DNA of 29,113 bases, taken from the NCBI GenBank assembly GCA_027489915.1, contig JAIXZB010000062.1, positions 1 to 29,113 of the forward strand, written 5' to 3'. This document shows positions 15,515-22,566 of the stretch, piece after piece. The position numbers and the translations under genes are program-made. Under the pieces are notes generated by a model, which was given only the letters and a program-made list of their open reading frames with translations, searched no databases and was not told the origin of the DNA. Every line of letters begins with the position of its first letter. The stretch's first letter is position 1. The DNA is from Rickettsiales bacterium. Lineage in GTDB: Bacteria > Pseudomonadota > Alphaproteobacteria > Rickettsiales > UBA3002.

Positions 15515-16463
15515 ACTGTTCTCTGTACTTACGTACCACAATCAGTGCCACCACGTTCAGCACCAGCGTCATCACAAATAACGTAAGCCCGAGCGCAAAT
15601 GCGGCCAGCGTTTTGGCACTGTCAAATTCCTGATCTCCCACCAACAGCGTCACAATCTGCACCGTCACCGTGGTGACTGATTCCAGTGGATTCATCGTCA
15701 GATTCGCCGATAAGCCAGCGGCCATTACCACAATCATCGTCTCCCCAATCGCGCGCGACATGGCAAGCAGCAACGCTCCCACAATCCCAGGCAGTGCGGC
15801 GGGCAACACCACACGTGTAATGGTTTCTCGCGGTGTCGCCCCAAGCCCATACGATGCTTCGCGCAAGCTGCGCGGCACAGCGGTAATAATATCGTCCGAA
15901 AGTGACGAGATGTAAGGAATAATCATCACCCCCATCACACACCCCGCAACGAGTGCCGATTCGGAAGCGATAGAAACACCCATCATATCTCCAAGTGCGC
16001 GCAATGCTGGGGCAAGTGTCACCACCGCAAAATACCCATACACTACGGTCGGAATCCCTGCGAGCAGCTCCAGCATGGGTTTCAATTTGGCGCGGGTGGT
16101 GGGCTTGGCAAATTCCGCCAGATAAATCGCACTGAGCAGGCCTATTGGCACCGCTACCAGCAGTGCAATTACGGTCACCATAAATGTGCCAGCAAGCAGG
16201 GGAATAACCCCAAAACTCCCCGCAGCGCCTGCCTGATCGGCGCGTAGTGCCGTTTGTGGGCTCCACTCCGTGCCGAATATAAACGAAGCAAACGGTACTT
16301 TCTCAAAGAAACGAAGCGACTCCATCATTACCGAACCAATGATGGCGCAGGTAATCGCAATCGCCAGTGCGGCAGAGGCAAAAAACATCCCGCGCAATAG
16401 TTTTTCGCTCAGGCGCGTATGGGTGCGCAGTATCGATGCAGGATATGTCAAAACACTATTCAT
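15507..16463 (-). CDS. pstC: Phosphate ABC transporter permease PstC
   Basis: PstC pairs with PstA to form the phosphate channel in the inner membrane. From ATG 16463 the protein is 318 aa, close to the E. coli length, with six predicted helices and the EAA coupling loop EASYGLGATPRETITRVVLP. An in-frame earlier start at 16499 would add 12 residues with no membrane or family feature. The ribosome site is weak (AAGGT about 12 nt upstream). The gene lies 41 bp after tspO. The substrate-binding gene pstS, normally next to pstC, is absent here. Confidence 0.97.
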   Translation of the reverse strand: MNSVLTYPASILRTHTRLSEKLLRGMFFASAALAIAITCAIIGSVMMESLRFFEKVPFASFIFGTEWSPQTALRADQAGAAGSFGVIPLLAGTFMVTVIALLVAVPIGLLSAIYLAEFAKPTTRAKLKPMLELLAGIPTVVYGYFAVVTLAPALRALGDMMGVSIASESALVAGCVMGVMIIPYISSLSDDIITAVPRSLREASYGLGATPRETITRVVLPAALPGIVGALLLAMSRAIGETMIVVMAAGLSANLTMNPLESVTTVTVQIVTLLVGDQEFDSAKTLAAFALGLTLFVMTLVLNVVALIVVRKYREQYE

Positions 16464-16504
16464 GGCGCGCAGATTTACCTTACATGCGCGCGAAACCAAA
16501 GCGC

Positions 16505-16972
16505 TTAATTATGCCACGCAATAAATGCCTGTAGATAGCTCGCAAAGCTTACCCACAGTAGCAATGGCAACATCAACCCCGCAGCCAGCCTATCAATGGC
16601 GCGAAAGCGCACAACAGTTAATACCACTGCGAGCCAGACACATGCAATCATCACAAGCCCCAGTTGCGCCAAATGCATACCAAAAAATACGGCGTTCCAC
16701 GCAAGACCTGCGAGCAACTGCATCAACCACATGCGTTGTGCTGGCGTGTTCAATGCACGCTCCACTCGCCACACCCGCCACGCAGCTACTGCCATGAGTA
16801 AATAGAGAATAGTCCATACAATGCCAAACACAATCCCGGGTGGGTTGAGCTCAGAAAGCGTCAGTGTGCGGTACCAGCCATCCACACCCATGGTCGTAAT
16901 CCGCGCACCTGCAAACTGCACCACCAGTGTGACACAGTAAAAACCAATCAGAGCAATACTATTTTTTTTCAT
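16505..16972 (-). CDS. tspO: TspO/MBR family membrane protein
   Basis: TspO is a five-helix outer- or inner-membrane protein that binds porphyrins and cholesterol-like ligands; in Rhodobacter it modulates tetrapyrrole-linked gene expression. The 155-aa protein has the expected pattern: W-Y-x-x-L followed by NPPGIVFGIVWTILYLLMAVAAW, the LAWNAVFFGMH segment of helix 3/4, and WVSFASYLQAFIAWHN at the end. AGAGGG lies just before the ATG, and the gene starts 11 nt after the cyclophilin stop, so it is co-transcribed with its neighbours in the phosphate cluster. That location is unusual for tspO. Confidence 0.93.
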   Translation of the reverse strand: MKKNSIALIGFYCVTLVVQFAGARITTMGVDGWYRTLTLSELNPPGIVFGIVWTILYLLMAVAAWRVWRVERALNTPAQRMWLMQLLAGLAWNAVFFGMHLAQLGLVMIACVWLAVVLTVVRFRAIDRLAAGLMLPLLLWVSFASYLQAFIAWHN

Positions 16973-16983
16973 TCAGCCCTCTG

Positions 16984-17487
16984 TTACGCAGCTACATCTG
17001 CTAATAGTTTCATACTCACCATCACGCTTGGTTTCGCTGGTGGTTCACCACGCGCCAATGTGTCCACATGTTCCATGCCCTCTATCACCATGCCCCATGC
17101 GGTGTATTCACCATCGAGAAAATGAGAATTTTTGAAGCAGATAAAAAACTGCGAATCGGCACTGTTCACATCCATTGCCCGCGCCATCGAACACACACCA
17201 CGGTCATGGTTTTGTGCATTAAACTCTGCCTTGATGCGCTTGCCCGAACCGCCCGTTCCCCTGCCCTCGGGGCAACCCGTTTGCGCCATGAATCCTTCAA
17301 TCACACGGTGAAACGGCAACCCATCATAAAACCCCTCGCGCACCAATTCCTTGATACGCTTCACATGGTTCGGCGCCCAGTCGGGCCGAAGTTGAATCAG
17401 CACTTTGCCAGACTCCAGCATCATCACCAGCCTGTTTTCAGGCGATTGTAGATTGATTTTAACCGGAACCTCTTTTTTCTTCGCCAT
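16984..17487 (-). CDS. ppiB: Cyclophilin-type peptidyl-prolyl cis-trans isomerase
   Basis: This is a cytosolic-type cyclophilin (PPIase) of 167 aa with no signal peptide. Active-site residues are seen in FHRVIEGFMAQTG (59-71, catalytic Arg61), SMARAMDVNSADSQFFI (100-116) and LDGEYTAWG (124-132, with the drug-binding Trp131). ATG 17487 is preferred over longer in-frame starts because it lies 1 nt after the phoR stop with GAGGAA at the right distance. The short basic N-terminus MAKKKEVPVKINLQ precedes the fold. It is translationally coupled to phoR; the reason for a PPIase in a phosphate-sensing operon is not known. Confidence 0.95.
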   Translation of the reverse strand: MAKKKEVPVKINLQSPENRLVMMLESGKVLIQLRPDWAPNHVKRIKELVREGFYDGLPFHRVIEGFMAQTGCPEGRGTGGSGKRIKAEFNAQNHDRGVCSMARAMDVNSADSQFFICFKNSHFLDGEYTAWGMVIEGMEHVDTLARGEPPAKPSVMVSMKLLADVAA

Positions 17488-17488
17488 G

Positions 17489-18886
17489 CTATTCCTCAAA
17501 TATCGGTAAATACACACTGAATGTCGAACCTTCGCCGACATTGCTATCAATTGTAATCGCACCACGGTGGCGCACAATGATTCCCTTCACAATTGCTAAG
17601 CCCAACCCCGTGCCCCCTACCTCGCGCGAGCGGGCAGAATCCACACGGTAGAACCGTTCCATCAAACGCGGCAGATGCTGTTTGGGAATCCCCTCGCCTT
17701 GATCGCGCACACTCACCATCACTACACGGCTTAGGTTGCGCATGTTCAAATCCTGTGGCAGTTCGCTGGTCACTTTTACCGTCACCGCTACATCCGAATC
17801 GGCGTAACCATACTTAATCGCATTGCTGATGAGGTTATGCACCACCTGCGTCAACTCGTTCGAATCACCCTTCACCTTCGGCAGATTCTCCTGAATCTGT
17901 TGCACCACACGCATATTTTTGGCACTCGCCAAATGCTTCAAATGCTCAAGCTGTTTGCGTGCAATGCTTGCCATGTCCACGGGGTCAATCGGCACGGCAT
18001 GCGCATTCATTTCAATTTTCGAAAGCGAGAGCAAATCATTGATAAGCTGCTGCATGCGCTCGGCCTGCTCCAGCATAATCGGAAGGAACTGATCATGCGC
18101 ATCGCGGTCATCGCGCGCGGGGCCCATTAGGGTTTCGACAAAGCCTTTAATGCTCGCAAGCGGCGTGCGAATTTCGTGGCTCGCATTGGCCACGAAGTCG
18201 GCACGCATCTGCTCGACACTTTTCAGCTCCGTAATATCGTTCATCGTAATCACGGTCGAAATGCCACCTGCCGATGGCACAGGGAAGCGCTCAATAATCG
18301 CGAGAAAATCACGCACCACAGGCTCTTCGGTGCGAAACTCAATTTCACGCCCGCGCAAATCCGAAATCACGGCGCTCACTGCATCTTTCAGTGTGGGGTT
18401 GGGAATAATATCAAATAGCAATTTCTGTGCTAAATTCTGCCCAAAAATAGCGCGTGCAGCACGGTTGGTGCGGACAATCTTCTTATCATCATTCACCATG
18501 ATTAAAATATCTGGCAGCGTGTCGACCAGAATTTCACGCTCGGTAATAATGGTTTCCATCTGCTTCTTTTTTATATCCCAGCTTTTTTGTAGTGCCGTCA
18601 GTGCACCCGAAAGCTCAGATGCAGTGCCGATAAAGCTCAAATCAGGTGCATCGACCCGTTTATCCTGTGCAAGCTCCTTCACATAATGCGTGAGTGCTGC
18701 CACATTGCCCAAAAACGGATAGGAAATCATTGCCGCAGCAATCAGAATAATACCATACGCCATCAGCATATGCGCCAGACCCAAAAACCCAATCGCCGTA
18801 TATAACGACAACACAAGCAATGCAGGGCTTGATACCACAAGCACCGATTTAAGCAGGGTAGAGAAGGATACTTCGGGGCGGTTCAT
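17489..18886 (-). CDS. phoR: PhoR-type sensor histidine kinase
   Basis: PhoR senses phosphate status through the Pst system and phosphorylates PhoB. The 465-aa protein has two N-terminal membrane helices (about 15-37 and 40-60), a PAS domain (about 110-220), the HisKA box with phospho-acceptor His237 (NASHEIRTPL), and a HATPase domain with N-box HNLISNAIKYG, DQGEGIP and GTGLGLAIVKGI. The PAS-kinase layout and pst neighbours support PhoR over a generic kinase. No phoB is adjacent. The ATG has no Shine-Dalgarno: the bases before it read CCTCCTT, and an inverted repeat of 7-bp units ends 4 bp upstream. Confidence 0.93.
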   Translation of the reverse strand: MNRPEVSFSTLLKSVLVVSSPALLVLSLYTAIGFLGLAHMLMAYGIILIAAAMISYPFLGNVAALTHYVKELAQDKRVDAPDLSFIGTASELSGALTALQKSWDIKKKQMETIITEREILVDTLPDILIMVNDDKKIVRTNRAARAIFGQNLAQKLLFDIIPNPTLKDAVSAVISDLRGREIEFRTEEPVVRDFLAIIERFPVPSAGGISTVITMNDITELKSVEQMRADFVANASHEIRTPLASIKGFVETLMGPARDDRDAHDQFLPIMLEQAERMQQLINDLLSLSKIEMNAHAVPIDPVDMASIARKQLEHLKHLASAKNMRVVQQIQENLPKVKGDSNELTQVVHNLISNAIKYGYADSDVAVTVKVTSELPQDLNMRNLSRVVMVSVRDQGEGIPKQHLPRLMERFYRVDSARSREVGGTGLGLAIVKGIIVRHRGAITIDSNVGEGSTFSVYLPIFEE

Positions 18887-18890
18887 AAGG

Positions 18891-19009
18891 AGGATTCAGG
18901 ATTCGAGATTTAGGATTCAGTGAAACGTCTTAAAGCACATCTGCGCCAAAGCTGCCAATGTTTCGTTGGCTTTTTCTGTCTGAATGCCGAATCCCGAAAC
19001 CTGAATCCT
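18891..19009. repeat. Inverted repeat made of degenerate 7-bp units
   Basis: The left arm (18891-18920) contains four heptamers of the type GATTCAG: GATTCAG, GATTCGA, GATTTAG, GATTCAG. The right arm (18980-19009) holds four units of the opposite strand: CTGAATG, CCGAATC, CCGAAAC, CTGAATC. The arms are complementary at 25 of 30 positions and enclose 59 bp. The element fills most of the divergent phoR/rplU gap, its left end being 4 bp from the phoR ATG. The enclosed segment has a weak GCCAA/TTGGC hairpin followed by T5. It may be a small repetitive element or a leader hairpin of phoR. Confidence 0.85.
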
Positions 19010-19018
19010 ACTTACCCC

Positions 19019-19046
19019 TTGACACACAAGCGACCATAGCTATAGT
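19019..19046 (+). promoter_or_regulatory. Promoter of rplU-rpmA
   Basis: A perfect -35 TTGACA (19019-19024), a 16-nt spacer and -10 TATAGT (19041-19046) lie 60 bp before the rplU ATG. This is the best vegetative-type promoter in the window and fits a ribosomal operon. Confidence 0.75.
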
Positions 19047-19106
19047 ACCGCGCTCTCGTAGGGGCACAAACTCTACGCTAACCGATTGAATGATAAGGAA
19101 CATACC

Positions 19107-19544
19107 ATGTATGCAGTGGTAGTAACTGGTGGCAAGCAATACCGCGTAACAGCGGGTGATACCATCAATGTAGAAAAACTCGAAGGTAATCTGGGTGATG
19201 TTATCACTATAGATCAAGTGCTTACGCTGTCTGGCAAAGACAAAAGCGAAATCGGCGCGCCCACTGTAAAAGGTGCAACGGTTGAGGCGCAGATTGTGGG
19301 CCAGTTCAAGGGTGATAAAGTTATCATCTTCAAGAAAAAGCGCCGCCACAACTACCGCCGCAAGAATGGTCATCGTCAGCTGCACACTGCGCTGCACATC
19401 ACCAACATTGCGCTTGCTGGCAGCTCGCTAGTAAAAGCAGATGCTATTGATTTGAAAGCACGTGGCGAGAAGAAGGCAGCGCAAAAAGCAGCGCGCGCCG
19501 CACTTCCACGCTCGTCCAAGCCATCGGCAAGAAAAAGCAGCTAA
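19107..19544 (+). CDS. rplU: 50S ribosomal protein L21 (bL21)
   Basis: L21 binds 23S rRNA. ATG 19107 is chosen because AAGGA precedes it and the protein then begins MYAVVVTGGKQYRV, as in all L21; an in-frame ATG 21 bp earlier is unlikely. The core (to about residue 103, including KKKRRHNYRRKNGHRQ) is followed by a Lys/Ala/Ser-rich tail of about 40 residues, giving 145 aa against roughly 103 in E. coli. Such tails are frequent in alphaproteobacterial L21. rpmA follows after 29 bp. Confidence 0.98.
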   Translation: MYAVVVTGGKQYRVTAGDTINVEKLEGNLGDVITIDQVLTLSGKDKSEIGAPTVKGATVEAQIVGQFKGDKVIIFKKKRRHNYRRKNGHRQLHTALHITNIALAGSSLVKADAIDLKARGEKKAAQKAARAALPRSSKPSARKSS

Positions 19545-19573
19545 TTCGTTTATTTATTAAGTAGGAGTGCAGC

Positions 19574-19828
19574 ATGGCACATAAAAAAGCAGGTGGTAGT
19601 TCGCGCAACGGTCGTGATTCCGATGGTCAGCGTCTGGGCGTGAAGAAATTTGGCGGCGAAAAAGTCATCGCTGGTAACATCATCGTGCGTCAGCGGGGCA
19701 CCAAATACCACCCGGGTGTCGGTGTTGGTATTGGTAAAGACCACACCCTGTTCGCCGTCACCGATGGTCAAGTGACCTTCAGCAAAAAAGCAGGTGATAA
19801 GAACATAGTTTCCGTACTCAGCGCCTAA
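19574..19828 (+). CDS. rpmA: 50S ribosomal protein L27 (bL27)
   Basis: L27 lies near the peptidyl-transferase centre through its N-terminal tail. The 84-aa protein begins MAHKKAGGSSRNGRDSDGQR, the form that needs no N-terminal processing, and keeps KFGGEKVIAGNIIVRQRGT and HPGVGVGIGKDHTLFA. TAGGAG before the ATG is a good ribosome site. rplU-rpmA-obg is a near-universal bacterial order; a terminator follows here, so obgE depends on its own promoter or on read-through. Confidence 0.98.
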   Translation: MAHKKAGGSSRNGRDSDGQRLGVKKFGGEKVIAGNIIVRQRGTKYHPGVGVGIGKDHTLFAVTDGQVTFSKKAGDKNIVSVLSA

Positions 19829-19847
19829 GGCTGCAGAGCACCAAACG

Positions 19848-19881
19848 AAAAAAGGGAGTGGCCAATGTCACTCCCTTTTTT
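19848..19881 (+). terminator. Rho-independent terminator after rpmA
   Basis: The stem GGGAGTG (19854-19860) / CACTCCC (19869-19875) with an 8-nt loop is flanked by A6 and T6, so it should work on either strand. It starts 19 bp after the rpmA stop and closes the rplU-rpmA unit. Confidence 0.92.
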
Positions 19882-19914
19882 GTTTTCTTAACCGTCATTA
19901 CCGCCTAGCCGCGC

Positions 19915-19943
19915 ATGACAAACGAATAAAATTCACCTATGTA
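19915..19943 (+). promoter_or_regulatory. Possible obgE operon promoter
   Basis: ATGACA (five of six -35 matches), a 17-nt spacer and TATGTA lie between the rpmA terminator and the obgE ATG. The -10 is weak, but the terminator upstream makes a promoter in this 82-bp gap likely. Confidence 0.33.
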
Positions 19944-19963
19944 TGCTACCCTAAGGAACACAC

Positions 19964-20992
19964 ATGCAATTTCTCGACGAAGCTAAAATATACATCCAAT
20001 CAGGCGCTGGTGGCTCGGGCTGCGTCAGCTTTCGTCGTGAAGCAAATTTGCCCTTTGGCGGGCCCGATGGTGGCGATGGCGGGCGCGGTGGCTCGGTGAT
20101 TATCGAATGCGTGCCTCATCTGAACACCCTCATCGATTTTCGCTATAAACAGCATTTCAAAGCAGGGCGCGGCATGCACGGCATGGGCGCGCAGCGCACT
20201 GGTGCAAGTGCCGAAGACCTGACTATTCGCGTGCCTGTAGGCACTCAGATTTTCGATGAACACGGCGAAGAGATGATTGCCGATTTCACCCAAGTGGGTG
20301 AAAAACTCGTCATTGCCAGAGGCGGCAAAGGCGGGCTTGGAAATCTGCATTTCAAAAGCTCCACCAACCGCGCACCCCGTCAATCGAGCCCTGGGGATGA
20401 AGGCGAAGAACTCTGGGTATGGCTGCGTCTGAAACTGCTTTCGGATGCAGGACTTCTCGGCCTTCCTAACGCTGGAAAATCGACCTTCCTTGCCACCACT
20501 ACGCGGGCAAAACCCAAAATCGCGGGCTATCCTTTCACCACCCTCAAGCCCCAGCTTGGCGTGGTGTATATTGATGAGAGCGAATTTGTGCTGGCCGATA
20601 TTCCGGGCCTCATTGAAGGCGCATCGGAGGGTGTCGGATTAGGCCTGCGTTTCCTCGGCCATATCGAACGTTGTGGCATGTTGCTCCACCTTGTCGATGG
20701 CACAGGCGAAGATGTTGCAGGCGCCTATAAAACCGTACGTCGCGAGGTAGAAAATTACAGCGAAGAGCTGCTTTCCAAGCACGAAATTGTTGTCCTCACC
20801 AAGGCCGATGCGATGAGTGACGCCGACATTAAAGAGAAAAAAAAGCAGCTTAAAAAAGTCTGCAAATCCGAAGTGCGTGTTATTTCTGCCGTTGCGCGTG
20901 AAGGCATCGAACCACTGCTGCGCGAGATGTGGAAAGTGATTCAGAACGTCCGCGCAGGCCGTACACCCGATGCAGAGGAGGAAAAATACTGA
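19964..20992 (+). CDS. obgE: GTPase ObgE/CgtA
   Basis: Obg is an essential GTPase that assists 50S maturation and links ribosome state to stress signalling. The 342-aa protein has the glycine-rich Obg fold (1-158, with GAGGSGCVSFRRE and GGDGGRGGSV) and the GTPase domain with G1 GLPNAGKST (166-174), switch region FTTLKPQLG, G3 DIPGLIEGA and G4 LTKAD. The variable C-terminal domain is short. TAAGGA precedes the ATG. It is the first gene of a long plus-strand run; proB begins 1 nt after its stop with GAGGAGG inside the end of obgE. Confidence 0.98.
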   Translation: MQFLDEAKIYIQSGAGGSGCVSFRREANLPFGGPDGGDGGRGGSVIIECVPHLNTLIDFRYKQHFKAGRGMHGMGAQRTGASAEDLTIRVPVGTQIFDEHGEEMIADFTQVGEKLVIARGGKGGLGNLHFKSSTNRAPRQSSPGDEGEELWVWLRLKLLSDAGLLGLPNAGKSTFLATTTRAKPKIAGYPFTTLKPQLGVVYIDESEFVLADIPGLIEGASEGVGLGLRFLGHIERCGMLLHLVDGTGEDVAGAYKTVRREVENYSEELLSKHEIVVLTKADAMSDADIKEKKKQLKKVCKSEVRVISAVAREGIEPLLREMWKVIQNVRAGRTPDAEEEKY

Positions 20993-20993
20993 T

Positions 20994-22109
20994 ATGATTC
21001 CTACCCTCACAAGCATGAAACGTGTGGTGATTAAAATCGGCTCTTCTCTCATCGCCGATATTGATCGCGCGAGTGTGCACATGGCGTGGCTGCAAAGCCT
21101 GTGCGCCGATATTGCAAACTTGCGCGCCAAGGGCTGCGAAGTGGTAGTGGTGTCATCGGGCGCGGTGGCGCTTGGTCGCCCTGTGCTTGGGCTTGGCCAT
21201 AAGGCGCTAGAGCTTACCGAAAAACAGGCAGCCGCCGCATGCGGTCAAATCCAGCTCATGCAGGCATGGCAGCATGCACTTGCCCCCCATCATCAGCACG
21301 CAGCGCAGGTGCTTCTCACACTTGATGACAGCGAGAACCGCAAACGTTATCTCAATGCGCGCGCCACGTTTGAAACGTTGCTCGCGCGTGGTCTTGTGCC
21401 TGTGGTAAATGAAAATGACACCGTCACCACCGCCGAAATTCGCTTCGGCGATAACGATCGTTTGGCCGCACGCGTAGCCGCAATGATTTCCGCTGATGTG
21501 TGTATTTTATTCTCCGATATCGATGGGTTATACACCAAAAATCCCAAGCTTCACGAAGACGCAATACATATCGCCGAAGTGGAATCCATCACTGCTGAGA
21601 TCGAAGCGATGGGAACGGGTGCTGCTTCAGCCACCTCCAGCGGTGGGATGATTACCAAAATCATGGCGGCCAAAATGGCAACCGATGCAGGGTGTCATCT
21701 TGTCATCACCAAAGGCGATAGGGTGCAGCCCTTGAATGCGCTGATGCAGGGCGCACGAGCGACATGGTTTATGGCCAAACACTCCCCCGCCAATGCCCGC
21801 AAGCAGTGGATTGCAGGCAGCATGAGCGAGCGTGGCGCCGTATGTGTGGACGAAGGCGCTGCGCGCGCACTTGCTGCAGGCAAAAGCCTGCTACCATCTG
21901 GCGTTACCACGCTTGAAGGAACGTTCGAGCGTGGCGATACGGTGCTGATTAAAACCCTCTCTGGCAGCATTATCGGTAAAGGCATCACCGCTTATGACGC
22001 CGAAGAAGCGCAGCGCATTTTAGGCGCGCAATCGGATGCAATTGAAGCTATTTTGGGCTACAGTGTGCGTGACACGCTCATTCACCGCGATGATATGGTG
22101 ATGCTATGA
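20994..22109 (+). CDS. proB: Glutamate 5-kinase
   Basis: ProB phosphorylates glutamate as the first step of proline synthesis and is the usual target of proline feedback. The 371-aa protein has the amino-acid kinase domain (KIGSSLI at 14-20, VSSGAVALGR, ENDTV, FGDNDRLAARVA, DIDGLYTKNP) and a C-terminal PUA domain (about 280-360). ATG 20994 is preferred over an earlier in-frame start inside obgE because of the GAGGAGG ribosome site. The stop overlaps the next start in ATGA. An RDD membrane protein separates it from proA. Confidence 0.98.
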   Translation: MIPTLTSMKRVVIKIGSSLIADIDRASVHMAWLQSLCADIANLRAKGCEVVVVSSGAVALGRPVLGLGHKALELTEKQAAAACGQIQLMQAWQHALAPHHQHAAQVLLTLDDSENRKRYLNARATFETLLARGLVPVVNENDTVTTAEIRFGDNDRLAARVAAMISADVCILFSDIDGLYTKNPKLHEDAIHIAEVESITAEIEAMGTGAASATSSGGMITKIMAAKMATDAGCHLVITKGDRVQPLNALMQGARATWFMAKHSPANARKQWIAGSMSERGAVCVDEGAARALAAGKSLLPSGVTTLEGTFERGDTVLIKTLSGSIIGKGITAYDAEEAQRILGAQSDAIEAILGYSVRDTLIHRDDMVML

Positions 22110-22555
22110 GCACCTCATTTACAAACGGTTCGGCGCTTTCGCGCTTTGGGGCCAAGATACTCGATGAGTTTATTTTACTAGCATTGTTGTTTCCCGCAAT
22201 GTCGCTGCTCGGTGATAGCGATATCACGGTGCTACTGATATTTATAGTACCTGTATTGTATCACACCTACACGCATGCCTCGCGCGCGCAAGCCACCCCT
22301 GGTGAACATATTATGCAAGTCTATGTGGTGCATACTAACGGTGCGCGGCTTACATTGCGCCAATCGTTCGAGCGCGCGCTGGCCTATACTTTGCCTACAC
22401 TTCCCATCTATTCATCACTCGAAGAAAATACCAGTGTAAGCATTATGTTCTTCTTGGTTATTGGGTGGTTTTTGCCTATACTACTCACCGAGCGCGCCAC
22501 GGGAATTCATGATATTCTGTGCAATTCACGCGTGGTCGCTGGGCGCATTGTATAA
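22106..22555 (+). CDS. RDD-family membrane protein
   Basis: This 149-aa protein belongs by pattern to the RDD family. The N-terminal motif is SRFGAKILDEFILL, with Arg, Asp and Glu at the RDD positions, followed by hydrophobic helices at about 22-38 and 43-55. The middle segment ATPGEHIMQVYVV is typical (TPGK-type), and a third helix lies at about 110-128, ending with the RATGIHDIL motif. RDD proteins are poorly understood; some have been linked to Na+/H+ exchange and osmoadaptation. It sits inside proB-proA, overlapping proB by 4 bp and ending 11 bp before proA, so it must be co-expressed with proline synthesis. Confidence 0.88.
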   Translation: MSTSFTNGSALSRFGAKILDEFILLALLFPAMSLLGDSDITVLLIFIVPVLYHTYTHASRAQATPGEHIMQVYVVHTNGARLTLRQSFERALAYTLPTLPIYSSLEENTSVSIMFFLVIGWFLPILLTERATGIHDILCNSRVVAGRIV

Positions 22556-22566
22556 GGAATAACGCC

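Noticed and set aside
16464..16504. Pho box or riboswitch before pstC
   Set aside because: The 41-bp gap has no CTGTCAT-like direct repeats and is too short for a known riboswitch; no Pho box was found before phoR either.
18945..18976. Terminator inside the phoR/rplU gap (GCCAA/TTGGC followed by T5)
   Set aside because: The stem is only 5 bp and the position between divergent starts gives no transcript to end; treated as part of the inverted repeat centre.
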